A stretch of 64,000 nt of DNA from the NCBI GenBank assembly GCA_032622095.1, contig CP136063.1:12065814-12129813 (forward strand), written 5' to 3'. Shown here piece after piece: positions 12,725 to 25,680 of this stretch; within the stretch, counting starts at the first letter, position 1, and each line of letters opens with the position of its first letter. The notes beneath the pieces were generated by a model that saw only the letters and a list, made by a program, of their open reading frames with translations, did no database searches and was not told the DNA's origin. The DNA is from Siphonodentalium dalli. Its lineage: Eukaryota; Mollusca; Scaphopoda; Gadilida; Siphonodentaliidae. The position numbers were made by a program, and so were the translations under genes.

Positions 12725-14880
12725 GGATGTGTCGAGTCAGGTGGTCATAGGATGTGTCGAGTCAGGTGATCATATCACGTGTCGAGTCAGGTGATCATAT
12801 CATGTGTAGAGTCAGGTGATCATATCATGTGTAGAGTCAGGTGGTCATATCATGTGTCGAGTCAGGTGGTCATATCATGTGTCGAGTCAGGTGATCATAG
12901 GATGTGTCGAGTCAGGTGGTCATAGGATGTGTCGAGTCAGGTGATCATAGGATGTGTCGAGTCAGGTGGTCATAGGATGTGTCGAGTCAGGTGATCATAT
13001 CACGTGTCGAGTCAGGTGATCATATCATGTGTAGAGTCAGGTGATCATATCATGTGTAGAGTCAGGTGGTCATATCATGTGTAGAGTCAGGTGGTCACAT
13101 CATGTGTCGAGTCAGGTGGTCATAGGATGTGTCGAGTCAGGTGGTCATAGGATGTGTCGAGTCAGGTGATCATAGGATGTGTCGAGTCAGGTGGTCATAG
13201 GATGTGTCGAGTCAGGTGATCATATCACGTGTCGAGTCAGGTGATCATATCATGTGTAGAGTCAGGTGATCATATCATGTGTAGAGTCAGGTGGTCATAT
13301 CATGTGTAGAGTCAGGTGGTCACATCATGTGTCGAGTCAGGTGATCATAGGATGTGTAGAGTCAGGTGGTCATATCATGTGTCGAGTCAGGTGATCATAG
13401 GATGTGTCGAGTCAGGTGGTCATATCATGTGTCGAGTCAGGTGGTCATATCATGTGTCGAGTCAGGTGGTCATATCATGTGTCGAGTCAGGTGGTCATAG
13501 GATGTGTCGAGTCAGGTGGTCATAGGATGTGTCGAGTCAGGTGGTCATAGGATGTGTTGAGTCAGGTGGTCATAGGATGTGTCGAGTCAGGTGATCATAG
13601 GATGTGTCGAGTCAGGTGGTCACATCATGTGTCGAGTCAGGTGATCATAGGATGTGTATAGTCAGGTGGTCATATCATGTGTCGAGTCAGGTGATCATAG
13701 GATGTGTCGAGTCAGGTGGTCATAGGATGTGTCGAGTCAGGTGATCATAGGATGTGTCGAGTCAGGTGGTCATAGGATGTGTCGAGTCAGGTGATCATAT
13801 CATGTGTCGAGTCAGGTGATCATATCATGTGTCGAGTCAGGTGATCATAGGATGTGTCGAGTCAGGTGGTCATAGGATGTGTCGAGTCAGGTGATCATAG
13901 GATGTGTCGAGTCAGGTGGTCATAGGATGTGTCGAGTCAGGTGATCATAGGATGTGTCGAGTCAGGTGGTCATAGGATGTGTCGAGTCAGGTGATCATAT
14001 CACGTGTCGAGTCAGGTGATCATATCATGTGTAGAGTCAGGTGATCATATCATGTGTAGAGTCAGGTGGTCATATCATGTGTAGAGTCAGGTGGTCACAT
14101 CATGTGTCGAGTCAGGTGGTCATATCATGTGTCGAGTCAGGTGATCATAGGATGTGTCGAGTCAGGTGGTCATAGGATGTGTCGAGTCAGGTGATCATAG
14201 GATGTGTCGAGTCAGGTGGTCATAGGATGTGTCGAGTCAGGTGATCATATCACGTGTCGAGTCAGGTGATCATATCATGTGTAGAGTCAGGTGATCATAT
14301 CATGTGTAGAGTCAGGTGGTCATATCATGTGTAGAGTCAGGTGGTCATATCATGTGTAGAGTCAGGTGATCATATCATGTGTCGAGTCAGGTGATCATAT
14401 CATGTGTCGAGTCAGGTGGTCATAGGATGTGTCGAGTCAGGTGATCATATCATGTGTAGAGTCAGGTGGTCATATCATGTGTCGAGTCAGGTGATCATAT
14501 CATGTGTCGAGTCAGGTGGTCATAGGATGTGTCGAGTCAGGTGATCATATCATGTGTCGAGTCAGGTGGTCACATCATGTGTCGAGTCAGGTGGTCATAT
14601 CATGTGTCGAGTCAGGTGATCATAGGATGTGTCGAGTCAGGTGGTCATAGGATGTGTCGAGTCAGGTGATCATAGGATGTGTCGAGTCAGGTGGTCATAG
14701 GATGTGTCGAGTCAGGTGGTCATATCATGTGTCGAGTCAGGTGATCATATCATGTGTCGAGTCAGGTGGTCATAGGATGTGTCGAGTCAGGTGATCATAT
14801 CACGTGTCGAGTCAGGTGATCATATCATGTGTAGAGTCAGGTGATCATATCATGTGTAGAGTCAGGTGGTCATATCATGT
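12725..14880 (+). repeat. 225 bp (9-monomer) repeat and dispersed relatives
   Basis: A block made of GTGATCATATCACGTG, two C11A monomers with GTGATCA and one or two further C11A monomers recurs. Its CACGTG marker lies at about 12776, 13001 and 13226, an exact 225 bp spacing, and again near 14001, 14251 and 14801 (775, 250 and 550 bp, all multiples of 25). Several copies are followed by the unusual GGTCACATC monomer. This part of the domain is densest in GTGATCA and TAGGATG. Confidence 0.8.
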
Positions 14881-16369
14881 GTCGAGTCAGGTGGTCATAT
14901 CATGTGTAGAGTCAGGTGATCATAGGATGTGTAGAGTCAGGTGGTCATATCATGTGTCGAGTCAGGTGGTCATATCATGTGTAGAGTCAGGTGATCATAG
15001 GATGTGTCGAGTCAGGTGGTCATAGGATGTGTCGAGTCAGGTGGTCATATCATGTGTCGAGTCAGGTGGTCATATCATGTGTAGAGTCAGGTGGTCACAT
15101 CATGTGTCGAGTCAGGTGGTCATATCATGTGTCGAGTCAGGTGATCATAGGATGTGTCGAGTCAGGTGGTCATAGGATGTGTCGAGTCAGGTGATCATAG
15201 GATGTGTCGAGTCAGGTGATCATATCATGTGTCGAGTCAGGTGGTCATATCATGTGTCGAGTCAGGTGATCATATCATGTGTCGAGTCAGGTGGTCATAT
15301 CATGTGTAGAGTCAGGTGGTCATATCATGTGTCGAGTCAGGTGGTCATAGGATGTGTCGAGTCAGGTGGTCATATCATGTGTCGAGTCAGGTGGTCATAT
15401 CATGTGTCGAGTCAGGTGGTCATATCATGTGTCGAGTCAGGTGGTCATATCATGTGTCGAGTCAGGTGGTCATATCATGTGTAGAGTCAGGTGGTCATAG
15501 GATGTGTAGAGTCAGGTGGTCATATCATGTGTCGAGTCAGGTGGTCATAGGATGTGTCGAGTCAGGTGATCATATCATGTGTAGAGTCAGGTGATCATAT
15601 CATGTGTCGAGTCAGGTGGTCATATCATGTGTAGAGTCAGGTGATCATAGGATGTGTCGAGTCAGGTGATCATATCATGTGTAGAGTCAGGTGGTCATAT
15701 CATGTGTCGAGTCAGGTGGTCATAGGATGTGTCGAGTCAGGTGGTCATATCATGTGTAGAGTCAGGTGGTCATATCATGTGTCGAGTCAGGTGATCATAT
15801 CATGTGTAGAGTCAGGTGGTCATAGGATGTGTCGAGTCAGGTGGTCATAGGATGTGTCGAGTCAGGTGATCATAGGATGTGTAGAGTCAGGTGGTCATAT
15901 CATGTGTCGAGTCAGGTGGTCATATCATGTGTCGAGTCAGGTGGTCATATCATGTGTAGAGTCAGGTGGTCATATCATGTGTAGAGTCAGGTGGTCATAT
16001 CATGTGTAGAGTCAGGTGATCATAGGATGTGTAGAGTCAGGTGGTCATAGGATGTGTCGAGTCAGGTGATCATATCATGTGTCGAGTCAGGTGATCATAT
16101 CATGTGTCGAGTCAGGTGATCATATCATGTGTCGAGTCAGGTGATCATATCATGTGTCGAGTCAGGTGGTCATAGGATGTGTAGAGTCAGGTGGTCATAG
16201 GATGTGTCGAGTCAGGTGGTCATATCATGTGTCGAGTCAGGTGGTCATATCATGTGTCGAGTCAGGTGGTCATATCATGTGTCGAGTCAGGTGGTCATAG
16301 GATGTGTCGAGTCAGGTGATCATAGGATGTGTAGAGTCAGGTGATCATAGGATGTGTCGAGTCAGGTGG

Positions 16370-16705
16370 TCATATCATGTGTCGAGTCAGGTGGTCATAT
16401 CATGTGTCGAGTCAGGTGGTCATATCATGTGTCGAGTCAGGTGGTCATATCATGTGTCGAGTCAGGTGGTCATATCATGTGTCGAGTCAGGTGGTCATAT
16501 CATGTGTCGAGTCAGGTGGTCATATCATGTGTCGAGTCAGGTGGTCATATCATGTGTCGAGTCAGGTGGTCATATCATGTGTCGAGTCAGGTGGTCATAT
16601 CATGTGTCGAGTCAGGTGGTCATATCATGTGTCGAGTCAGGTGGTCATATCATGTGTCGAGTCAGGTGGTCATATCATGTGTCGAGTCAGGTGGTCATAT
16701 CATGT
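16370..16705 (+). repeat. Run of identical consensus monomers
   Basis: About 13 consecutive monomers match the consensus with no substitution, inside a domain where most neighbours carry at least one marker variant. Similar uniform runs occur near 44726-44950, 45151-45325, 51636-51940 and 57180-57460. They look like recent local expansions of one monomer. Confidence 0.85.
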
Positions 16706-19700
16706 GTAGAGTCAGGTGGTCATAGGATGTGTCGAGTCAGGTGGTCATAGGATGTGTAGAGTCAGGTGGTCATAGGATGTGTCGAGTCAGGTGGTCATAT
16801 CATGTGTCGAGTCAGGTGGTCATATCATGTGTAGAGTCAGGTGATCATATCATGTGTCGAGTCAGGTGATCATATCATGTGTAGAGTCAGGTGGTCATAT
16901 CATGTGTAGAGTCAGGTGATCATATCATGTGTAGAGTCAGGTGATCATAGGATGTGTCGAGTCAGGTGGTCATATCATGTGTCGAGTCAGGTGATCATAT
17001 CATGTGTCGAGTCAGGTGGTCATAGGATGTGTCGAGTCAGGTGATCATATCATGTGTCGAGTCAGGTGGTCATATCATGTGTCGAGTCAGGTGGTCATAG
17101 GATGTGTCGAGTCAGGTGGTCATATCATGTGTCGAGTCAGGTGGTCATATCATGTGTCGAGTCAGGTGGTCATATCATGTGTCGAGTCAGGTGGTCATAT
17201 CATGTGTCGAGTCAGGTGATCATATCATGTGTCGAGTCAGGTGATCATATCATGTGTCGAGTCAGGTGGTCATATCATGTGTCGAGTCAGGTGGTCATAG
17301 GATGTGTAGAGTCAGGTGGTCATATCATGTGTCGAGTCAGGTGGTCATAGGATGTGTCGAGTCAGGTGGTCATAGGATGTGTCGAGTCAGGTGATCATAT
17401 CATGTGTCGAGTCAGGTGGTCATAGGATGTGTCGAGTCAGGTGGTCATATCATGTGTCGAGTCAGGTGGTCATATCATGTGTCGAGTCAGGTGGTCATAG
17501 GATGTGTCGAGTCAGGTGGTCATAGGATGTGTCGAGTCAGGTGATCATATCATGTGTCGAGTCAGGTGGTCATAGGATGTGTCGAGTCAGGTGGTCATAG
17601 GATGTGTAGAGTCAGGTGATCATAGCATGTGTAGAGTCAGGTGGTCATATCATGTGTCGAGTCAGGTGGTCATATCATGTGTCGAGTCAGGTGATCATAT
17701 CATGTGTCGAGTCAGGTGGTCATAGGATGTGTAGAGTCAGGTGATCATATCATGTGTCGAGTCAGGTGATCATAGGATGTGTCGAGTCAGGTGGTCATAT
17801 CATGTGTCGAGTCAGGTGATCATATCATGTGTCGAGTCAGGTGATCATATCATGTGTCGAGTCAGGTGATCATATCATGTGTCGAGTCAGGTGATCATAT
17901 CATGTGTAGAGTCAGGTGGTCATATCATGTGTCGAGTCAGGTGATCATATCATGTGTCGAGTCAGGTGGTCATAGGATGTGTCGAGTCAGGTGGTCATAT
18001 CATGTGTCGAGTCAGGTGGTCATATCATGTGTCGAGTCAGGTGGTCATAGGATGTGTCGAGTCAGGTGGTCATATCATGTGTCGAGTCAGGTGGTCATAT
18101 CATGTGTCGAGTCAGGTGGTCATAGGATGTGTAGAGTCAGGTGGTCATAGCATGTGTCGAGTCAGGTGATCATAGGATGTGTCGAGTCAGGTGGTCATAT
18201 CATGTGTCGAGTCAGGTGATCATATCATGTGTCGAGTCAGGTGATCATATCATGTGTCGAGTCAGGTGATCATATCATGTGTCGAGTCAGGTGGTCATAG
18301 GATGTGTCGAGTCAGGTGGTCATAGGATGTGTCGAGTCAGGTGGTCATATCATGTGTCGAGTCAGGTGGTCATAGGATGTGTCGAGTCAGGTGGTCATAG
18401 GATGTGTCGAGTCAGGTGATCATATCATGTGTCGAGTCAGGTGGTCATAGCATGTGTCGAGTCAGGTGGTCATAGCATGTGTCGAGTCAGGTGATCATAT
18501 CATGTGTCGAGTCAGGTGGTCATATCATGTGTCGAGTCAGGTGGTCATATCATGTGTCGAGTCAGGTGGTCATATCATGTGTCGAGTCAGGTGGTCATAT
18601 CATGTGTCGAGTCAGGTGGTCATATCATGTGTCGAGTCAGGTGGTCATATCATGTGTCGAGTCAGGTGGTCATAGGATGTGTCGAGTCAGGTGGTCATAG
18701 GATGTGTCGAGTCAGGTGGTCATAGCATGTGTCGAGTCAGGTGGTCATATCATGTGTCGAGTCAGGTGATCATATCATGTGTCGAGTCAGGTGGTCATAT
18801 CATGTGTCGAGTCAGGTGGTCATAGCATGTGTAGAGTCAGGTGGTCATATCATGTGTAGAGTCAGGTGGTCATAGGATGTGTCGAGTCAGGTGGTCATAT
18901 CATGTGTCGAGTCAGGTGGTCATATCATGTGTCGAGTCAGGTGGTCATATCATGTGTCGAGTCAGGTGATCATAGGATGTGTCGAGTCAGGTGATCATAT
19001 CATGTGTCGAGTCAGGTGGTCATAGGATGTGTAGAGTCAGGTGGTCATATCATGTGTCGAGTCAGGTGGTCATATCATGTGTAGAGTCAGGTGGTCATAT
19101 CATGTGTAGAGTCAGGTGGTCATAGGATGTGTAGAGTCAGGTGGTCATATCATGTGTAGAGTCAGGTGGTCATATCATGTGTCGAGTCAGGTGGTCATAT
19201 CATGTGTAGAGTCAGGTGGTCATATCATGTGTCGAGTCAGGTGGTCATAGGATGTGTCGAGTCAGGTGGTCATATCATGTGTCGAGTCAGGTGGTCATAT
19301 CATGTGTCGAGTCAGGTGGTCATATCATGTGTAGAGTCAGGTGGTCATAGGATGTGTCGAGTCAGGTGATCATATCATGTGTCGAGTCAGGTGGTCATAG
19401 GATGTGTCGAGTCAGGTGGTCATAGGATGTGTAGAGTCAGGTGATCATATCATGTGTCGAGTCAGGTGATCATATCATGTGTCGAGTCAGGTGGTCATAT
19501 CATGTGTCGAGTCAGGTGGTCATAGGATGTGTCGAGTCAGGTGATCATATCATGTGTCGAGTCAGGTGATCATATCATGTGTCGAGTCAGGTGGTCATAT
19601 CATGTGTCGAGTCAGGTGGTCATATCATGTGTCGAGTCAGGTGGTCATAGGATGTGTCGAGTCAGGTGATCATATCATGTGTCGAGTCAGGTGATCATAT

Positions 19701-19919
19701 CATGTGTCGAGTCAGGTGGTCATATCATGTGTCGAGTCAGGTGGTCACATCATGTGTCGAGTCAGGTGATCATATCATGTGTCGAGTCAGGTGATCATAT
19801 CATGTGTCGAGTCAGGTGGTCATAGGATGTGTCGAGTCAGGTGGTCATAGGATGTGTAGAGTCAGGTGATCATATCATGTGTCGAGTCAGGTGGTCATAT
19901 CATGTGTCGAGTCAGGTGG

Positions 19920-20645
19920 TCATAGGATGTGTCGAGTCAGGTGGTCATATCACGTGTCGAGTCAGGTGGTCATATCATGTGTCGAGTCAGGTGGTCATAT
20001 CATGTGTCGAGTCAGGTGGTCATAGGATGTGTCGAGTCAGGTGATCATATCATGTGTCGAGTCAGGTGGTCATATCATGTGTCGAGTCAGGTGGTCATAG
20101 GATGTGTCGAGTCAGGTGGTCATATCACGTGTCGAGTCAGGTGATCATATCATGTGTCGAGTCAGGTGGTCATAGGATGTGTCGAGTCAGGTGGTCATAT
20201 CATGTGTCGAGTCAGGTGGTCATATCATGTGTCGAGTCAGGTGGTCATAGGATGTGTCGAGTCAGGTGGTCATATCACGTGTCGAGTCAGGTGGTCATAT
20301 CATGTGTCGAGTCAGGTGGTCATAGGATGTGTCGAGTCAGGTGATCATATCATGTGTCGAGTCAGGTGGTCATATCATGTGTCGAGTCAGGTGGTCATAG
20401 GATGTGTCGAGTCAGGTGGTCATATCATGTGTCGAGTCAGGTGATCATATCATGTGTCGAGTCAGGTGGTCATAGGATGTGTCGAGTCAGGTGGTCATAT
20501 CATGTGTCGAGTCAGGTGGTCATATCATGTGTCGAGTCAGGTGGTCATAGGATGTGTCGAGTCAGGTGGTCATATCATGTGTCGAGTCAGGTGGTCATAG
20601 GATGTGTCGAGTCAGGTGATCATATCATGTGTCGAGTCAGGTGAT
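19920..20645 (+). repeat. 300 bp (12-monomer) higher-order repeat
   Basis: Positions 20041-20280 match 20341-20580 at an offset of 300 bp with two differences noticed, both CACGTG in the first copy against CATGTG in the second. The pattern alternates plain, TAGGATG and GTGATCA monomers. A partial related copy precedes it from about 19920. Confidence 0.8.
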
Positions 20646-22616
20646 CATAGGATGTGTAGAGTCAGGTGGTCATATCATGTGTCGAGTCAGGTGGTCATAT
20701 CATGTGTCGAGTCAGGTGATCATATCATGTGTCGAGTCAGGTGGTCATAGGATGTGTAGAGTCAGGTGGTCATATCATGTGTCGAGTCAGGTGGTCATAT
20801 CACGTGTCGAGTCAGGTGGTCATAGGATGTGTCGAGTCAGGTGGTCATAGGATGTGTAGAGTCAGGTGGTCATAGGATGTGTCGAGTCAGGTGGTCATAT
20901 CATGTGTCGAGTCAGGTGGTCATATCATGTGTCGAGTCAGGTGGTCATATCATGTGTCGAGTCAGGTGGTCATAGGATGTGTAGAGTCAGGTGGTCATAT
21001 CATGTGTCGAGTCAGGTGGTCATAGGATGTGTAGAGTCAGGTGGTCATATCATGTGTCGAGTCAGGTGGTCATAGGATGTGTAGAGTCAGGTGGTCATAT
21101 CATGTGTCGAGTCAGGTGGTCATAGGATGTGTCGAGTCAGGTGGTCATAGGATGTGTCGAGTCAGGTGGTCATAGGATGTGTCGAGTCAGGTGGTCATAT
21201 CATGTGTCGAGTCAGGTGGTCATATCATGTGTCGAGTCAGGTGATCATATCATGTGTCGAGTCAGGTGGTCATATCATGTGTCGAGTCAGGTGTCATATC
21301 ATGTGTCGAGTCAGGTGGTCATAGGATGTGTCGAGTCAGGTGTCATATCATGTGTCGAGTCAGGTGGTCATATCATGTGTAGAGTCAGGTGATCATAGGA
21401 TGTGTCGAGTCAGGTGGTCATATCATGTGTCGAGTCAGGTGGTCATATCATGTGTCGAGTCAGGTGGTCATAGGATGTGTCGAGTCAGGTGGTCATATCA
21501 TGTGTCGAGTCAGGTGATCATATCATGTGTATAGTCAGGTGGTCATATCATGTGTCGAGTCAGGTGGTCATATCATGTGTCGAGTCAGGTGATCATATCA
21601 TGTGTCGAGTCAGGTGGTCATAGGATGTGTCGAGTCAGGTGTCATATCATGTGTCGAGTCAGGTGGTCATATCATGTGTCGAGTCAGGTGATCATATCAT
21701 GTGTCGAGTCAGGTGGTCATATCATGTGTCGAGTCAGGTGGTCACATCATGTGTCGAGTCAGGTGGTCATAGGATGTGTCGAGTCAGGTGTCATATCATG
21801 TGTCGAGTCAGGTGGTCATAGGATGTGTCGAGTCAGGTGTCATATCATGTGTCGAGTCAGGTGGTCATATCATGTGTCGAGTCAGGTGGTCATAGGATGT
21901 GTAGAGTCAGGTGGTCATATCATGTGTCGAGTCAGGTGGTCATATCATGTGTCGAGTCAGGTGGTCATATCATGTGTCGAGTCAGGTGATCATATCATGT
22001 GTCGATTCAGGTGGTCATATCATGTGTCGAGTCAGGTGGTCATATCATGTGTAGAGTCAGGTGATCATATCATGTGTCGAGTCAGGTGGTCATAGGATGT
22101 GTCGAGTCAGGTGATCATATCATGTGTCGAGTCAGGTGGTCATAGGATGTGTCGAGTCAGGTGGTCATATCATGTGTCGAGTCAGGTGGTCATATCATGT
22201 GTCGAGTCAGGTGGTCATAGGATGTGTCGAGTCAGGTGGTCATATCATGTGTCGAGTCAGGTGGTCATATCATGTGTCGAGTCAGGTGGTCATATCATGT
22301 GTCGAGTCAGGTGGTCATATCATGTGTCGAGTCAGGTGGTCATAGGATGTGTAGAGTCAGGTGGTCATATCATGTGTCGAGTCAGGTGGTCATATCATGT
22401 GTCGAGTCAGGTGGTCATAGGATGTGTCGAGTCAGGTGGTCATATCATGTGTCGAGTCAGGTGGTCATATCATGTGTCGAGTCAGGTGGTCATATCATGT
22501 GTCGAGTCAGGTGGTCATATCATGTGTCGAGTCAGGTGATCATATCATGTGTCGAGTCAGGTGGTCATATCATGTGTCGAGTCAGGTGGTCATATCATGT
22601 GTCGAGTCAGGTGGGC

Positions 22617-24217
22617 ATATGTTTTATGGTTTATGGCAATTATGCCAAAGGGGATGTCAGGAATGATAACTTATTGGCAAGGTCCGCAAGCACCACACCG
22701 ACACACCGAGCAGGCAGATAAAAACCCGCGTGATGCATCGACTGGTAACCGGAAGGCGTGAACCCACGGCTATCTAAAAGTCAACAAAAACAGTTAGGAT
22801 AGTAGAACGGTTGATTATTCATCGGTTATGTGAAGTTTTAATTGTGCGATAATAGTATAAGGCATATACATGTATATATTGAGTATACAGAGAAGTTACA
22901 CACCCATAGTTACACAAATATAGATAAAGGTCATCGTAGCATGCATTGGATGAGTATAAATACCTGTAGTTCCCGATAAATATAGTTAAAGGTCATCGTA
23001 GTGTGCATTGGATGAGAATATATACATGTAGCTCCCGATAAATATAGTTAAAGGTCATCGTAGTATATTAGATATGGATATTGTTTGCAAATTCCCAAAT
23101 ATATGTTTATGACGTATATTACCACATTTCCATTCATAGTTATGATGCATAGTAACCCTCCCCATTTATGTATGATGTATACGACGCACATCTTACAGTT
23201 ATAATGTATATCACTCCTTTCCCATTTCATAGTTAAGTTCTATGCCAACATGTTAACGTGTATGTCAGATATGATAATTTGGGCAAACTATATATAGTTG
23301 AAGGTTATCGTCTCTTATTGGACGAGCAGTTACTCATAATATCGTTAAGGGTTATCGTTGCCCATAGGATGAAAATTGTTAGTAAATTCATAAATATATG
23401 GATAGAGTTAAATGGTTTCCATAGATGCATACATACAGCAACAGTTTATCGNNNNNNNNNNNNNNNNNNNNNNNNNNNNNNNNNNNNNNNNNNNNNNNNN
23501 NNNNNNNNNNNNNNNNNNNNNNNNNNNNNNNNNNNNNNNNNNNNNNNNNNNGATGCTACATATTAATTCCAAGATTGATTATGGTGAATGCTTCCGAGCT
23601 GCGGCCATTATTTATGTTAGTATGGGCTCTTAAAAAGAGCGTTGTTACTTGAGCATATAAGTGATTAAAACCATATCATTAAAGAGTATTCATAAAATTG
23701 TAAAATATTGTAAACAGGTATCAAAATGGACGTGATCATTCCGAAATTAATGATTATAACATACCGCTATTACCATTTATAATTGTTATATATGCTAGGA
23801 ATCAAACTACCTAATATAACCAACTATACTGTTGGAAGTAATGTTAGTCTATGTGTCAATTAGCAAAAGTGTAATAATAATGAACTCAGTGCCACCATCT
23901 GTGATATATGTAGGTATACATGTATATATACATATTTAACATGTGCAATCAATAAGTTTTGTAACTAGTTTTGTAACTAGTAATTTTTTGCAACCATGTA
24001 CATGCCATCGGTACCTGTATCGCACTAATGCCAATATGGCCGATCTGAAATACATAACGTCATGAAGATCAACAAATGAACGGGTACTTAAAATAAGAAC
24101 GAGTCTGTCTATTAACTAAAGGTATAATAAACTGAATATAACAAGAGTGTGAAATTAAGTCGTCAAACGTTTAAAAACGAATGTTGCGTGTTGCCAAAAG
24201 CCTCATCGACGGATAGT
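22617..24217 (+). repeat. 3211 bp unit, copy 1 (collapsed at the gap)
   Basis: The first copy starts at the left satellite junction. Up to 23451 it matches copy 2 at an offset of 1601 bp. After the N run it matches copy 2 at an offset of 3211 bp (23552 corresponds to 26763). If the copy is complete, 1710 bp of unit sequence corresponding to 25053-26762 are represented by only 100 N. No differences from the later copies were noticed in the sequenced parts. Confidence 0.9.
23452..23551. other. Assembly gap of 100 N
   Basis: Exactly 100 N, a conventional placeholder length for a gap of unknown size. The flanks are in unit phase: the left flank ends at the base equivalent to 25052 and the right flank begins at the base equivalent to 26763. 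The true gap is therefore expected to be 1710 bp plus any whole number of 3211 bp units. The real copy number of the block is not known from this sequence. Confidence 0.97.
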
Positions 24218-24520
24218 ATATGTTTTATGGTTTATGGCAATTATGCCAAAGGGGATGTCAGGAATGATAACTTATTGGCAAGGTCCGCAAGCACCACACC
24301 GACACACCGAGCAGGCAGATAAAAACCCGCGTGATGCATCGACTGGTAACCGGAAGGCGTGAACCCACGGCTATCTAAAAGTCAACAAAAACAGTTAGGA
24401 TAGTAGAACGGTTGATTATTCATCGGTTATGTGAAGTTTTAATTGTGCGATAATAGTATAAGGCATATACATGTATATATTGAGTATACAGAGAAGTTAC
24501 ACACCCATAGTTACACAAAT

Positions 24521-24676
24521 ATAGATAAAGGTCATCGTAGCATGCATTGGATGAGTATAAATACCTGTAGTTCCCGATAAATATAGTTAAAGGTCATCGT
24601 AGTGTGCATTGGATGAGAATATATACATGTAGCTCCCGATAAATATAGTTAAAGGTCATCGTAGTATATTAGATAT
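24521..24676 (+). repeat. 62 bp tandem repeat, three copies (in each unit)
   Basis: The motif AAAGGTCATCGTAG starts at 24527, 24589 and 24651, an exact 62 bp period. Intervening sequence is shared as well (GCATTGGATGAG, then TCCCGATAAATATAG). Two more degenerate relatives follow near 24902 and 24950 (GAAGGTTATCGTC and AAGGGTTATCGTTG, each followed by a GGACGAG or AGGATGA motif). The same block lies at about 22920-23075, 27732-27887, 30943-31098 and 34154-34309. Confidence 0.85.
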
Positions 24677-25265
24677 GGATATTGTTTGCAAATTCCCAAA
24701 TATATGTTTATGACGTATATTACCACATTTCCATTCATAGTTATGATGCATAGTAACCCTCCCCATTTATGTATGATGTATACGACGCACATCTTACAGT
24801 TATAATGTATATCACTCCTTTCCCATTTCATAGTTAAGTTCTATGCCAACATGTTAACGTGTATGTCAGATATGATAATTTGGGCAAACTATATATAGTT
24901 GAAGGTTATCGTCTCTTATTGGACGAGCAGTTACTCATAATATCGTTAAGGGTTATCGTTGCCCATAGGATGAAAATTGTTAGTAAATTCATAAATATAT
25001 GGATAGAGTTAAATGGTTTCCATAGATGCATACATACAGCAACAGTTTATCGCTGTCAGATATTATATATTTTGATTTTATAAACCTTATTATAAATGGC
25101 ACACATTTTCTGGTGGTATGTTTATGTATATGTTTATTGTTATGCAGTGTTTGACTATCAGTATATCCTGATGGTTTTGGAGGAAAAATAATTAACCAAT
25201 TTTGGAAAATGTTTACTAAGACCATGTCCAAAAGATAGCATTTAAAAAGTTGGGATCGAAAAAAC

Positions 25266-25305
25266 TATACCAGCAAAGAGTTCTCAAGAGCATAACTCTG
25301 GTATA
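25266..25305. other. Imperfect inverted repeat (hairpin)
   Basis: TATACC (25266-25271) pairs with GGTATA (25300-25305), and AGAGTT (25277-25282) pairs with AACTCT (25294-25299). Five unpaired bases lie on the left arm and the loop is 11 nt. The structure recurs in each copy at 3211 bp steps, including the partial last copy. No role can be assigned. Confidence 0.6.
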
Positions 25306-25457
25306 ACAGACATCAAATACAGCCTGTTTGTGTGATAGGTTTCGGCCCTTAATGCTCGACCTAATTGGTCACCAGAGAGGGGCCGTATAGAACAAATTAC
25401 CATTCTATACCTCCAGCTGGAAAAATGTGGCCAAATTTCCCTCTCCATCAAAATACA

Positions 25458-25465
25458 TGACGTCA
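25458..25465. promoter_or_regulatory. Perfect CRE-like palindrome TGACGTCA
   Basis: TGACGTCA is the full cyclic-AMP response element bound by CREB/ATF bZIP proteins in animals. It is present here and at 28669, 31880 and 35091. The match is exact. Binding or function is not shown by the sequence, and no gene lies next to it. Confidence 0.45.
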
Positions 25466-25680
25466 AACTAGATAAAAAATCCGCGCGAACGAGAGTCTCT
25501 CATACCGGTAAACACGAGTCCGTTAATTGTTTAGATTTTACACGATATATTAACACGAGATTCGTGTGATGAACGAGGCGCGTTCACGTGGTTGTAGGGA
25601 AATCATACATGGGGGGAGTTGTGTTTATATTTTATAACAAATCAATTTCATGCGATAATGCACGCTATAACTGAAAAGCT

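Larger units (their letters stand above)
1..22616 (+). repeat. 25 bp satellite array, left arm
   Basis: Uninterrupted head-to-tail array of a 25 bp monomer, roughly 900 copies by length. Consensus positions 1-13 are TATCATGTGTCGA and positions 14-25 are GTCAGGTGGTCA. All monomers point the same way. The + strand is G+T rich: 8 G, 8 T, 4 C and 5 A per monomer. Each consensus copy has one CpG, inside TCGA. Frequent variants are T3G (TAGCATG), T3G with C4G (TAGGATG), C11A (TGTAGAG), G22A (GTGATCA) and T23G (GTGGGCA). Occasional 22 and 24 bp monomers arise by short deletions. I do not recognise the satellite family. Open frames run along the + strand in all three phases, but they follow from the monomer composition and are broken by the common variants, so no CDS is called. 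Confidence 0.98.
5851..22616 (+). repeat. Inner satellite domain B (TAGGATG-rich), left
   Basis: From 5851 the double variant T3G plus C4G (TAGGATG) becomes frequent, together with C11A (TGTAGAG). 22 bp monomers become rare. TAGGATG continues to the edge of the 3211 bp block and resumes on its other side. A small stretch near 7955-8110 and another near 10865-10955 carry domain-A markers (GTGGGCA, TATAATG, or a short monomer), as if copied in from the outer domain. No gene or non-satellite sequence was seen anywhere in this stretch. Confidence 0.85.

Noticed and set aside
1-22616. CRISPR-like array
   Set aside because: Repeats are contiguous with no unique spacers, the period is 25 bp, there are no cas genes, and the context is eukaryotic satellite.
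24218-24370. tRNA-derived SINE head on the minus strand (GGGTTCACGCC resembles a B box)
   Set aside because: The B box has a mismatch at a key base and I could not find a credible A box at the right distance or a tRNA fold.
24859-25231. Overlapping 74- and 80-codon frames on opposite strands of the unit
   Set aside because: Short, AT-rich, overlapping on both strands, low-complexity composition, no domain; likely chance frames.
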